Source: Nematostella vectensis
Taxonomy: Eukaryota; Cnidaria; Anthozoa; Actiniaria; Edwardsiidae
Reading direction: 5' to 3'
Length of the DNA stretch: 64,000 bases
Assembly: GCF_932526225.1 (NCBI RefSeq)
Contig: NC_064045.1
Coordinates: 6,620,998 to 6,684,997, forward strand
Positions 10,801-21,190 of this stretch are shown here, piece by piece. Both the position numbers and the translations under genes were made by a program. The notes below the pieces were generated by a model. The model was given only the letters and a program-made list of their open reading frames with translations, made no database searches and was not told the origin of the DNA. The stretch's first letter is position 1, and each line of letters begins with the position of its first letter.

Positions 10801-12039
10801 ATGAATATGTCTTCTGTAGATAAACGGTTAAACGCCCTTCAAGAGAAGAGTTTGTCAAGGGGAACGGCTCCCATCGTTATCGAGACTCTAGTGTTCATTA
10901 TACCATGCCTGGTAGGGCTGATTGGTAACATTCTCGTCCTGTGGATCGTAAAGAAAAAGAGAAATGAGGGCAAAGTGATATACTTATTTATCGGAGCATT
11001 AGCTGTCACGGATGTGTCGCTACTCGCTATCTCCCCTATTCTTGCACTCCCAGCGTTGGTGCTAGAAAAATGGCCATTTTCTGACCTTGTCTGCCAGTTT
11101 CACGCATTCTATATGATATCCCTCGCAAGCGCATCTACACTGCTCATGGCTGCCACCGCAATCAATCGGTATTTCCAAGTCGTGCGCCCGAACTATTATC
11201 GAATTTTGTTCACGCCATCGCGTACAAGGTTTCTCATTTGTGGAACATTCCTGTTCGCTTGTTTTGCACCGGTTCCGTATCTAGCTAGCGGAGAGAAATA
11301 CACTTTCAATCCCGGAAAAGGCTTTTGTTTTCATAAACCAAATTTAAAACCAGCTTTGTTGTTTATATACGTTAGTTGTAGTTGTTCGATGCTTGTTTTA
11401 ACCACGTGTTATATCAAGATTTTTAAATCCATTCACAATCACCAAGCCAGAGTTACCGCCATGCAGCAAAACAGCAATTTCATCTCTGGACCAAGCGTCC
11501 AAGATATCAAAGTAACGAGAACTCTGTTTCTCACTGTACTGGGATTTGTTTGTTGTTGGACACCAGTAATAGTTATGGATATAATCGACATGTCTCGGGG
11601 TCTGTTCTCCTTGCCTCGGGAACTTTACTTATTATATTCCTTTCTAGCAACACTTTCTTCCGTTATCAATCCTTTCATATACGGTGTTATGAATCCCATG
11701 TTCCGGGAGGAATACAAGAAGATTCTAAGAATGCCACGTGCTGGTCGGAATGCAGAGGTGGGACACATAAATCCGGTAATAAGAAGTGCAGCTCCTGGTC
11801 AAAATATTGAGGCTCCACACGTAGAATCAACACAAAGATTCACAGTTCCTTGTCGTACTACAGAACATGGGCATGAAGGGCAGCTGAGAACAACAGGTAC
11901 TGCCCGGGATATAGAGGATAGGCAAACGAGCCCAATACAAAGGCCGTCTACTTCTGGTTGGAATAGAGAGGTTGAACACATTAAGCCAGTACAAAAATCA
12001 ACCCGAGCTCCTATCTGGAGTACATCGATTGAACAATAA
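10801..12039 (+). CDS. Melatonin-receptor-like class A GPCR, copy D
   Basis: Intact seven-helix receptor (412 residues from the first ATG, MNMSSVDKR; ATG 10801, MSS ATG 10807). All hallmark motifs are present: GN, AVTD, Cys before QFHAFY, NRY, loop-2 Cys, CCWTPV and NPFIYG. The N-terminal two thirds are nearly identical to copy E (RGTAPIVIETLVFIIPCLVG; LALPALVLEKWPFSDLVC). The tail is the long type shared with C and H, minus one codon in an ACA run. The Cys after helix 8 is Arg (MPRAG), which removes the putative palmitoylation site seen in A, C, E and F. Confidence 0.92.
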   Translation: MNMSSVDKRLNALQEKSLSRGTAPIVIETLVFIIPCLVGLIGNILVLWIVKKKRNEGKVIYLFIGALAVTDVSLLAISPILALPALVLEKWPFSDLVCQFHAFYMISLASASTLLMAATAINRYFQVVRPNYYRILFTPSRTRFLICGTFLFACFAPVPYLASGEKYTFNPGKGFCFHKPNLKPALLFIYVSCSCSMLVLTTCYIKIFKSIHNHQARVTAMQQNSNFISGPSVQDIKVTRTLFLTVLGFVCCWTPVIVMDIIDMSRGLFSLPRELYLLYSFLATLSSVINPFIYGVMNPMFREEYKKILRMPRAGRNAEVGHINPVIRSAAPGQNIEAPHVESTQRFTVPCRTTEHGHEGQLRTTGTARDIEDRQTSPIQRPSTSGWNREVEHIKPVQKSTRAPIWSTSIEQ

Positions 12040-13017
12040 TGGCCCGTGCAACTGATAAGCGATGTCGGTCGGGATATCGAGGTTGAATACTGGACAAATG
12101 AATATAAAGACTACGAGGTTGCGTTTTTGCTTTGGAATCGGACGGTTAACATTGTACCTTCAATTGTGGCACATTTTCGTTCGGAAGACATTTAGAATAG
12201 ACTTTATAGCTTGTGTTGTGTTAAGGATTAAAACAATAAATATAGCTTGTTGAAGTTAGCTTTAATTTATCGCAAGGACGATATTTAGCTAGTAAAATGT
12301 GGTCATTAATCATGTTCACAGCTATTGTCTACTTTAACCTAGATACCAAGTAGCCTGCGGAAGGCACACTGTACAGCTGAATCAAAATTTAACAATAACA
12401 ACTCACGAACAAATGAAATCTTTTTATTTTGGCGGGAAAATCTCGCGCGCAATATTTGCTGTACACAAAATGTTCGTTGTCCTTGGCCTTCTTCGGATTT
12501 ATTTTAGCTGTTGATAACTTTCTATTAGTGTAGGTTTCTTATGCGTGTTGATCGTACAGTTTTATAACCTCTAAGACCATCTGGTAAATGTCATTTATGC
12601 AGGCCAATATCGAGTTTCGGCAACAGGCTTTGATGATACCAACCGTGCCTTTGTATATATTTTTCATCATTTTATTCTACGTTTTGTGATTATAGCTTTA
12701 AAGTTCAGATATGAGGCATGTATGGAGCTTGCTTTGTGAGTTATCCCAGCCTGAGAAAACTTGTAGAATAAAAATGAGCTGTGACCTTATCTCATAGTTG
12801 GAACTTATCTCTGAAAGTTGATAAAATCAACTTTCGCAATTGTATAGAAATTGCCAACAATTAAATTTAATTTAGGTCAATTTAGGAGAACGATTGTCAT
12901 TGGGGTAACACAGATGTCAAAAGTAATACCTAAAGCGAATAAACATTGTTCTGTTTGCCTCACATTCGTTTAAGACTCTTATTTTCGCCTTCATTAGAAT
13001 CGGTTGCAGGACTAGAA
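12040..13017. repeat. Spacer module between GPCR copies D and E
   Basis: The block order is the same as in the C-D spacer, with AATAAA at 12235-12240 and TTTTGGCGGGAAAA near 12427. The second GGCGGGAAAA is missing here. The minus-strand frame that is open in some sister spacers has a stop here. Confidence 0.7.
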
Positions 13018-14205
13018 ATGAATATGTCTTCTGTAGATAAACGGTTAAACGCCCTTCAAGAGAAGAGTTTGTCAAGGGGAACGGCTCCCATCGTTATCGA
13101 GACTCTGGTGTTCATTATACCATGCCTGGTAGGGCTGATTGGTAACATTCTCGTCCTGTGGATCGTTAAGAAAAAGAGAAATGAGGGCAAAGTGATATAC
13201 TTGTTTATCGGAGCATTAGCTGTCACGGATGTGTCGCTACTCGCTATCTCCCCTATTCTTGCACTCCCAGCGTTGGTGCTAGAAAAATGGCCATTTTCTG
13301 ACCTTGTCTGCCAGTTTCACGCATTCTATATGATATCCCTCGCAAGCGCATCTATACTGCTCATGGCTGCCACCGCAATCAATCGGTATTTCCAAGTCGT
13401 GCGCCCGAACTATTATCGAATTTTGTTCACGCCATCGCGTACAAGGTTTCTCATTTGTGGAACATTCCTGTTCGCTTGTTTTGCACCGGTTCCGTATCTA
13501 GCTAGCGGAGAGAAATACACTTTCAATCCCGGAAAAGGCTTATGTTTTCAAAAACCAAATTTAAAACCAGCTTCACTATATGTATATTTTACAGGTAGTT
13601 GGTCGATGCTTGTTTTAACCACGTGTTATATCAAGATTTTTAAATCCATTCACAATCACCAAGCCAGAGTAACCGCCATGCAGCAAAACAGCAATTTCAT
13701 CTCTGGACCAAGCGTCCAAGACATCAAAGTGACGAGAATTCTGTTGCTCACTGTACTGGGATTTGTTTGTTGTTGGACACCAGTAATAGTTATGGATATA
13801 ATCGACATGACTCGGGGTCTGTTCTCCTTGCCTCGGGAACTTTACTTATTATATTCCTTTCTAGCAACACTTTCTTCCGTTATCAATCCTTTCATATACG
13901 GTGTTATGAATCCCATGTTCCGGGAGGAATACAAGAAGATTCTAAAAATGCCATGTGCTGGTCGGAATGCAGAGGTGCGACACGCAAATCCGGTTATAAG
14001 AAGTGCAGCTCCTGGTCGAAATATTGAGGCTGTAGACGTAGAATCAACACAAAGATCAACAGCTCCTTTTCGTACTACAGAAGTTGGGCCTGAAGGACCG
14101 GTGAGAACAACAACAGCTACTGCCCGGAATATAGAGGTTAAGCAAATGGGCCGAATACGAAGACCATTAACTTCTGTTTGGAATAGAGTGGTTGAACACA
14201 TATAG
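13018..14205 (+). CDS. Melatonin-receptor-like class A GPCR, copy E
   Basis: Complete receptor (MSS start 13024) with NRY, loop-2 Cys (KGLCFQK), CCWTPV and NPFIYG. Up to TM5 it matches copy D almost exactly. TM5 then reads LYVYFTGSWSM, shared with broken copy G. The C-terminal tail is a different type, ending VWNRVVEHI, shared with copy F. The gene is therefore a patchwork of at least three paralog segments. It is followed 200 bases downstream by an orphan copy of the other tail type. Confidence 0.92.
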   Translation: MNMSSVDKRLNALQEKSLSRGTAPIVIETLVFIIPCLVGLIGNILVLWIVKKKRNEGKVIYLFIGALAVTDVSLLAISPILALPALVLEKWPFSDLVCQFHAFYMISLASASILLMAATAINRYFQVVRPNYYRILFTPSRTRFLICGTFLFACFAPVPYLASGEKYTFNPGKGLCFQKPNLKPASLYVYFTGSWSMLVLTTCYIKIFKSIHNHQARVTAMQQNSNFISGPSVQDIKVTRILLLTVLGFVCCWTPVIVMDIIDMTRGLFSLPRELYLLYSFLATLSSVINPFIYGVMNPMFREEYKKILKMPCAGRNAEVRHANPVIRSAAPGRNIEAVDVESTQRSTAPFRTTEVGPEGPVRTTTATARNIEVKQMGRIRRPLTSVWNRVVEHI

Positions 14206-14407
14206 TCACATGGTTCGAATGAACTGGTGTTATGATAGGGGGTACATAGAGTAAAACAATAACTCTACAAGGATATAACAGTTTTGAACATTTATAGCGA
14301 AAGGCTATACATTTATTTTGAAAAAAAAACCTTTAGGAACGAACTTTATAAATGACAAAGAACACCTTTAGAACTTTAATGACAATCCTTATTGACAAGG
14401 TTCATTT

Positions 14408-14812
14408 TCCTTTCTAGCAACACTTTCTTCCGTTATCAACCCTTTCATATACGGTGTTATGAATCCCATGTTCCGGGAGGAATACAAGAAGATTCTAAGA
14501 ATGCCACGTGCTGGTCGGAATGCAGAGGTGGGACACATAAATCCGGTAATAAGAAGTGCAGCTCCTGGTCAAAATATTGAGGCTCCACACGTAGAATCAA
14601 CACAAAGATTCACAGTTCCTTGTCGTACTACAGAACATGGGCATGAAGGGCCGCTGAGAACAACAACAGGTACTGCCCGGGATATAGAGGATAGGCAAAC
14701 GAGCCCAATACAAAGGCCGTCTACTTCTGGTTGGAATAGAGAGGTTGAACACATTAAGCCAGTACAAAAATCAACCCGAGCTCCTATCTGGAGTACATCG
14801 ATTGAACAATAA
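14408..14812 (+). pseudogene. Orphan GPCR TM7-plus-tail cassette (after copy E)
   Basis: Homology to copies C, D and H begins abruptly inside TM7 (CCTTTCTAGCAACACTTTC) and continues through NPFIYG, helix 8 and the whole long tail to WSTSIEQ, then into their 3' flank. No TM1-TM6 coding sequence precedes it. An open 117-codon frame exists from ATG 14459. It is most simply a leftover of unequal exchange between arrays with the two tail types, but it could act as an alternative last exon or a donor for gene conversion. Confidence 0.8.
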
Positions 14813-15802
14813 TGGCCCGTGCAACTGATAAGCGATGTCGGTCGGGATATCGAGGTTGAATACTGGACAAATGAATATAAAGACTACGAGGTTGCGTTTT
14901 TGCTTTGGAATCGGACGGTTAACATTGTACCTTCAATTGTGGCACATTTTCGTTCGGAAGACATTTAGAATAGACTTTATAGCTTGTGTTGTGTTAAGGA
15001 TTAAAACAATAAATATAGCTTGTAGAAGTTAGCTTTAATTTATCGCAAGGGCGATATTTATCTAGTAAAATGTGGTCATTAATCATGTTCACAGCTTTCG
15101 TCTACTGTAACCTAGATACCAAGTAGCCTGCGGAAGGCACTGTGCAGCTGAATCAAAATTTAACAATAACAGCTCACGAACAAATGAAATCCTTTTATTT
15201 TGGCGGGAAAATTATTGGCGGGAAAATCTCGCGCGCAATATTTGCTGTACACAAAAGGTTCGTTGTCCTTGGCCTTCTTCGAATTCATTTTAGCTGTTGA
15301 TAACTTTCTATTAGTGTAGGTTTCTGATGCGTGTTGATCGTACAGTTTTATAACCTTTAAGACCACCTGGTAAATGCATTCATGCAGGCCAATACCGAGT
15401 TTCGGCAACAGGCTTTCATGATACCAACCGTGCCTTTGTATATATTTTTCATCATTTTATTCTACGTTTTGCGATTATAGCTTTAATTTTCAGATATGAG
15501 GCATGCATGGAGCTTGCTTTGTGAGTTATCCCAGCCTGAGAAAACTTGTAGAATAAAAATGAGCTGTGACCTTATCTCATAGTTGGAACTTATCTCTTAA
15601 TAAAATCAACTTTCGCAATTGTATAGAAATCGCCAACAATTAAATTCAATTTATGTCGATTCAGGAGAACGATTGTCAATGGGGTAACACAGATGTCAAA
15701 AGTAATACCTAAAATTAATAAACATTGTTTAATTTGCCTCACATTCGTGCTAGACGCTTATTTTCGCCTTCATTAGAATCGGTTGCAGGACTAGAAATAA
15801 AT
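14813..15802. repeat. Spacer module between the orphan cassette and GPCR copy F
   Basis: AATAAA lies at 15008-15013, with paired GGCGGGAAAA motifs near 15200-15225 and a leader uORF starting near 15692. Apart from the start of copy F nothing else is visible. Confidence 0.7.
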
Positions 15803-16984
15803 ATGTCTTCTGCAGATAAACGGTTAAACGCCCTTCAAGAGAAGAGTTTGTCAAGGGGAACGGCTCGCGTCGTTATCGAGACTCTGGTGTTCTTCATACT
15901 AAGCCTGGTAGGGCTGATTGGTAACATTCTCGTCCTGTGGATCGTAAAGAAAAAGAGAAATGAAGGCAAAGTGATATACTTGTTTATCGGAGCGCTAGCT
16001 GTCACTGATGTGTCGCTACTCGCTGTCTACCCATTGTTTGCATTTCCAGTGTTGGTGCTTGGAAAATGGCCATTTTCTGACTTTTTCTGTCAGTTTTACG
16101 GCTTCTATGTCTCATGCCTCGTCAGTGCATCTCTTCTTCTAATGGCCTTCACCGCCATTAATAGATATTTCCTAGTCGTGCGCACTAACTATTATCGACG
16201 GTTGTTCACTTCAATGCGTACAAGGTTCCTTATTTGTGGAGCATTGGTGCTGGCTTGTATTGTACCAATTTCGTACCTGGCTAGCGGGGAAAAGTACCTT
16301 TTCAATCCCGGAAAAGGCTTTTGTTTTCAAAAAACAAATTTAAAACCAGCTTCGTTGTTAATCTACTTTAGTTGTAGTTGTTCGATGCTTGTTTTAACCA
16401 CGTGTTATATCAAGATTTTCAGAAAAATTCACAATCACCAAGCCAGAGTTACCGCCCTACAGCAAAACACCAATTCCATCTCCGGACCAACCGTCCAAAA
16501 CGTCAAAGTGACCAGAACTCTGTTTCTCACTGTACTGGGATTTGTTTGTTGTTGGACACCAGTAATAGTTATGGATATAATCGACATGTCTCGGGGTCTG
16601 TTCTCCTTGCCTCGGGAACTTTACTTCTTATATTCCTTTCTAGCAACACTTTCTTCCGTTATCAATCCTTTCATATACGGTGTTATAAATCCCATGTTCC
16701 GGGAGGAATACAAGAAGATTCTAAAAATGCCATGTGCTGGTCGGAATGCAGAGGTGCGACACGCAAATCCGGTTATAAGAAGTGCAGCTCCTGGTCGAAA
16801 TATTGAGGCTGTAGACTTAGAATCAACACAAAGATCAACACCTCCTTTTCGTACTACAGAAGTTGGGCCTGAAGGACCGGTGAGAACAACAACAGCTACT
16901 GCCCGGAATATAGAGGTTAAGCAAATGGGCCGAATACGAAGACCATTAACTTCTGTTTGGAATAGAGTGGTTGAACACATATAG
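15803..16984 (+). CDS. Melatonin-receptor-like class A GPCR, copy F
   Basis: Complete receptor starting at MSSADKR. The codon two upstream is ATA, so the upper ATG used by A, D and E is absent. The segment from TM2 to TM5 is a distinct subtype shared only with copy H: YPLFAFPVLVLGKWPFSDFF, then SASLLLMAFTAINRYFLVVR. NRY, loop-2 Cys, CCWTPV and NPFIYG are kept. The tail is the E type (VWNRVVEHI). One change in TM7 (YGVINPMF) is private. The different TM2-TM5 core suggests different ligand contacts; this is inference. Confidence 0.92.
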   Translation: MSSADKRLNALQEKSLSRGTARVVIETLVFFILSLVGLIGNILVLWIVKKKRNEGKVIYLFIGALAVTDVSLLAVYPLFAFPVLVLGKWPFSDFFCQFYGFYVSCLVSASLLLMAFTAINRYFLVVRTNYYRRLFTSMRTRFLICGALVLACIVPISYLASGEKYLFNPGKGFCFQKTNLKPASLLIYFSCSCSMLVLTTCYIKIFRKIHNHQARVTALQQNTNSISGPTVQNVKVTRTLFLTVLGFVCCWTPVIVMDIIDMSRGLFSLPRELYFLYSFLATLSSVINPFIYGVINPMFREEYKKILKMPCAGRNAEVRHANPVIRSAAPGRNIEAVDLESTQRSTPPFRTTEVGPEGPVRTTTATARNIEVKQMGRIRRPLTSVWNRVVEHI

Positions 16985-17187
16985 TCACATGGTTCGAATG
17001 AACTGGTGTTATGATAGGGGGTACATAGAGTAAAACAATAACTCTACAAGGATATAACAGTTTTGAACATTTATAGCGAAAGGCTATACATTTATTTTGA
17101 AAAAAAAAACCTTTAGGAACGAACCTTATAAATGACAAAGAACACCTTTAGAACTTTAATGACAATCCTTATTGACAAGGTTCATTT

Positions 17188-17592
17188 TCCTTTCTAGCAA
17201 CACTTTCTTCCGTTATCAATCCTTTCATATACGGTGTTATGAATCCCATGTTCCGGGAGGAATACAAGAAGATTCTAAGAATGCCACGTGCTGGTCGGAA
17301 TGCAGAGGTGGGACACATAAATCCGGTAATAAGAAGTGCAGCTCCTGGTCAAAATATTGAGGCTCCACACGTAGAATCAACACAAAGATTCACAGTTCCT
17401 TGTCGTACTACAGAACATGGGCATGAAGGGCCGCTGAGAACAACAACAGGTACTGCCCGGGATATAGAGGATAGGCAAACGAGCCCAATACAAAGGCCGT
17501 CTACTTCTGGTTGGAATAGAGAGGTTGAACACATTAAGCCAGTACAAAAATCAACCCGAGCTCCTATCTGGAGTACATCGATTGAACAATAA
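17188..17592 (+). pseudogene. Second orphan GPCR TM7-plus-tail cassette (after copy F)
   Basis: Nearly identical to the cassette after copy E, in the same relative position (both E-to-F and cassette-to-cassette offsets are about 2780 bases). A whole unit, receptor plus orphan tail plus spacer, was therefore duplicated as a block after the cassette formed. The open frame from 17239 encodes helix 8 and tail only. Confidence 0.8.
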
Positions 17593-18563
17593 TGGCCCGT
17601 GCAACTGATAAGCGATGTTGGTCGGGATATCGAGGTTGAATACTGGACAAATGAATATAAAGACTACGAGGTTGCGTTTTTGCTTTGGAATCGGACGGTT
17701 AACATTGTACCTTCAATTGTGGCACATTTTCGTTCGGAAGACATTTAGAATAGACTTTATAGTTTGTGTTGTGTTAAGGATTAAAACAATAAATATAGCT
17801 TGTAGAAGTTTGCTTTAATTTATCGCAAGGGCGATATTTATCTAGTAAAATGTGGTCATTAATCATGTTCACAGCTTTCGTCTACTGTAACCTAGATACC
17901 AAGTAGCCTGCGGAAGGCACTGTGCAGCTGAATCAAAATTTAACAATAACAGCTCACGAACAAATGAAATCTTTTTATTTTGGCAGGAAAATCTCGCGCG
18001 CAATATTTGCTGTACACAAAATGTTCGTTGTCCTTGGCCTTATTCGGATTCATTTTAGCTGTTGATAACTTTCTATTAGTGTAGGTTTCTGATGCGTGTT
18101 GATCGTACAGTTTTATAACCTTTAAGACCACCTGGTAAATGTCATTCATGCAGGCCAATATCGAGTTTTAGGCAGCAGGCTTTGATGATACCAACCGTGC
18201 CTTTGTATATATTTTTCATCATTTTATTCTACGTTTTGCGATTATAGCTTTAATTTTCAGATATGAGGCATGTATGGAGCTTGCTTTGTGAGTTATCCCA
18301 GCCTGAGAAAACTTGTAGAATAAAAATGAGTTGTGACCTTATCTCATAGTTGGAACTTATCTCTTAATAAAATCAACTTTCGCAATTGTATAGAAATCAC
18401 CAACAATTAAATTCAATTTATGTCGATTCAGGAGAACGATTGTCAATGGGGTAACACAGATGTCAAAAGTAATACCTAAAATTAATAAACATTGTTTAAT
18501 TTGCCTCACATTCGTTTAAGACGCTTATTTTCGCCTTCAGTAGAATCGGTTGCAGGACTAGAA
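17593..18563. repeat. Spacer module between the second orphan cassette and GPCR copy G
   Basis: AATAAA lies at 17788-17793. The E2F-like site is mutated here (TTTTGGCAGGAAAATC). The uORF start is near 18460. Confidence 0.65.
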
Positions 18564-21190
18564 ATGAATATGTCTTCTGCAGATAAACGGTTAAACGCGC
18601 CTCAAGAGAACTTTTTGTCAAGGGGAACGGCTCGCGTCGTTATTGAGTCTCTTGTGTTCATCATACTAAGCCTGGTAGGGCTGATTGGTAACATTCTTGT
18701 CCTGTGGATCGTAAAGAAAAAGAGAAATGACGGCAAAGTGATATACTTATTTATCGGAGCATTAGCTGTCACGGATGTGTCGATACTCGCTACCTACCCG
18801 TTTTTTTACATATCCAGTGTTGGTACTTGGAGAATGGCCATTTTCTTTGTCTGCCAGATTCAAGGCTTCTACATGGCATCCCTCGCACACGCATCTATAC
18901 TGCTCATGGCTGCCACCGCAATCAATCGGTATTTCCAAGTCGTGCGCCCGAACTATTATCGACGGTTGTTCACGCTATCTCGTACAAAGTTCCTTATTTG
19001 TGGAGCATTGGTGCTGGCTTGTTTTGCACCGGTCCTGTATCTCGCTAGCGGGGAGAAATACATTTTCAATTCTGGAAAAAGCAGTTTTTTTCAAAAACCA
19101 AATTTAAAACCAGCTTTACTATATGTATATTTTACAGGTAGTTGTTCGATGCTTGTTTTAATCGTGTGCTATCGTGATTTTTAAAACCATTCGCAATCAC
19201 CAAGCCAGAGTTACCGCCATGCAGCAAAACAGCAATTTCATCTCTGGACCACAGGAATTCGGCTGTTCTGAGATCGGTCGAGTAAAGCGTTTTTTTTTTT
19301 GTGAAATGTTGTCAATAAAATTTTTGTCAATAATAAAATGTTGTCAAAAAAATTCACGTGTAATAAACGATTTGGGGGGGGGGGGGGTTTCTCAACGGAA
19401 TTTATGACTTCTCTCTCCCTACTAAAGAAAGATACAAGGTTGGAGGCGCCATTTTCGGTAGCACTCAAATACCGTCGAAATTCAAAAGGAAAAAACAACA
19501 AACTAAATATTTTTATCTCGCAGACCTATGCCAGGGTACACCTACATTCGATATGTGGCAAAACATCCGAGCTAAACTATTTTCCCTGGCCGCTAGCCGT
19601 ATTTTAAAACGAGAAAGTAGCCACAATTATCCTTGACCGTTGCCGTTGGACAATTAGTTACGCTTGACCGCGCTGGGAAGGAGAGCAAACTATATTACCC
19701 TCCCCGCCAGGTGGGAAAATGTCGCGCTCGGCCGGTCTTGGAACTACGGCTCTTTTTACTACGACCTTTTTTGCAGGCGCTATGTTTTCCTTGTTTTCTT
19801 CTGTATAGTGGTCAATAATATCGTTTAATTGTGCAAAGCTCTTTTTGCTCTTCTTATAATTTAGCATGACCCTTCAATAGAAATATAGATATCAAAATGT
19901 GAATATAAATATTCAAAAGCGCTAGCAAAGGTTCGCACCATGTAACTGAAATACGAGTTTGAAAAGAATCACTCTTACCATGTTTTCGCTCCAGTAAATT
20001 CCTTCACGACTTCAGCCTTTTTGGAAGTAGCGCTTAACGTTCATCGTTTTCATTAGATCGTTTAAGGCCGCCAAGAGGATTAAGTTTAGACATTTTTTGA
20101 TAATAGACAAGCTCAGGTATCGATCAGCTGTAGGGTTTTCCCGCCCAACGGATGTTTTGGTCAATTTCGGCAGAGCGCGAAGTTTGCTCTCTTGGGTAGG
20201 GAGGGTAAAATAGTTTGCCCTAGTTCCCAGACCGGCCGAGCGCGACATTTTCCCACCTGGCAGGGAGGGTAATATAGTTTGCTCTCCTTCCCAGCGCGGT
20301 CAAGCGTAACTAATTGTCCAACGGCATCGGTCAAGGATAATTGTGGCTACTTTCTCGTTTTAAAATACGGCTAGCGGCCAGGGAAAATAGTTTAGCTCGG
20401 ATGTTTTGCCACATATCGAATGTAGGTGTACCCTGGCATAGGTCTGCGAGATAAAAAAATTTTGTTTGTTGTTTTTTCCTTTTGAATTTCGACGGTATTT
20501 GAGTGCTACCGAAAATGTCGCCTCCAACCTTGTATCTTTCTTTAGTAGGGAGAGAGAAGTCATTAATTCCGTTGAGAAAACCCCCCAAATCGTTTATTAC
20601 ACGTGAATTTGACAACAACAAGGCATGTTCTAAGTTCTAAGGCAATTTTATTGACAACATTTCACAAAAAAAACGCTTTACTCGACCGATCTCAGAACAG
20701 CCGAATTCCGAGCTACGACAAGCAACCATTGCCTGGGCTACCTGTGTCTGGACCAAGCGTCCAAGACATCAAAGTGACGAGAACTCTATTTCTCACTGTA
20801 CTGGGATTTGTTTGTTTTTGGTCACCAATTATAGTCATGGATATAATCGACATGACTCGGGGTCTGTTCTCCTTGCCTCGGGAACTTTACTTATTATATT
20901 CCTTTCTGGGAACACTTTCTTCTGTTATCAATCCTTTCATATACGGTGTTATGAATCCCATGTTCCGGGAGGAATACAAGAAGATTCTAAGAATACCACG
21001 TGCTGGTCGGAATGCAGAGGTGGGACACAAACCCAGTAATAAGAAGTGCAGCTCCTGGTGGAAATATTGAGGCTCTACACGTAGAATCAACACAAAGATC
21101 GTACTATAAAAGATGGACCTGAAGTGCCGGTAAAAACAACAACAGCTACTGCCCGGGATATGGAGGTTAAGCAAATGGGTCCAGTACAAG
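18564..21190 (+). pseudogene. GPCR copy G, pseudogene split by a foldback element
   Basis: The start (MNMSSADKRLNAPQEN) and TM1 are good. An extra T and a four-base loss around 18798-18850 shift and restore the frame, garbling the TM2-TM3 loop. Loop-2 Cys is lost (GKSSFFQK), one base is lost at the end of TM5 (19184), and a 1.5-kb element sits in loop 3 (about 19250-20746). Sequence resumes at GGACCAAGCGTCCAAGACAT with TM6-TM7 intact, then frameshifts again in the tail (GGACACAAACCCAGTAATAA). It is non-functional as a receptor. Confidence 0.9.
19250..20746. mobile_element. Foldback DNA element with ~500-bp terminal inverted repeats
   Basis: The left arm, from about 19252 (CAGGAATTCGGCTGTTCTGA) to 19750, is repeated inverted at about 20217-20706. 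Both arms contain the same inverse-matching landmarks, such as AATACCGTCGAAATTC, CATTCGATATGTGGC and GTGGGAAAATGTCGCGCTCG. The insertion lies between two copies of TCTGGACCA (19243-19251 and 20747-20755). Direct repeats of up to 9 bp with very long inverted ends fit Mutator-like elements, but other foldback families are possible. The ~470-bp core has short minus-strand frames, including one with FAQLNDIIDHYTEENKENI, that I cannot identify. The right arm carries about 40 extra bases outside the repeat. Confidence 0.8.
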
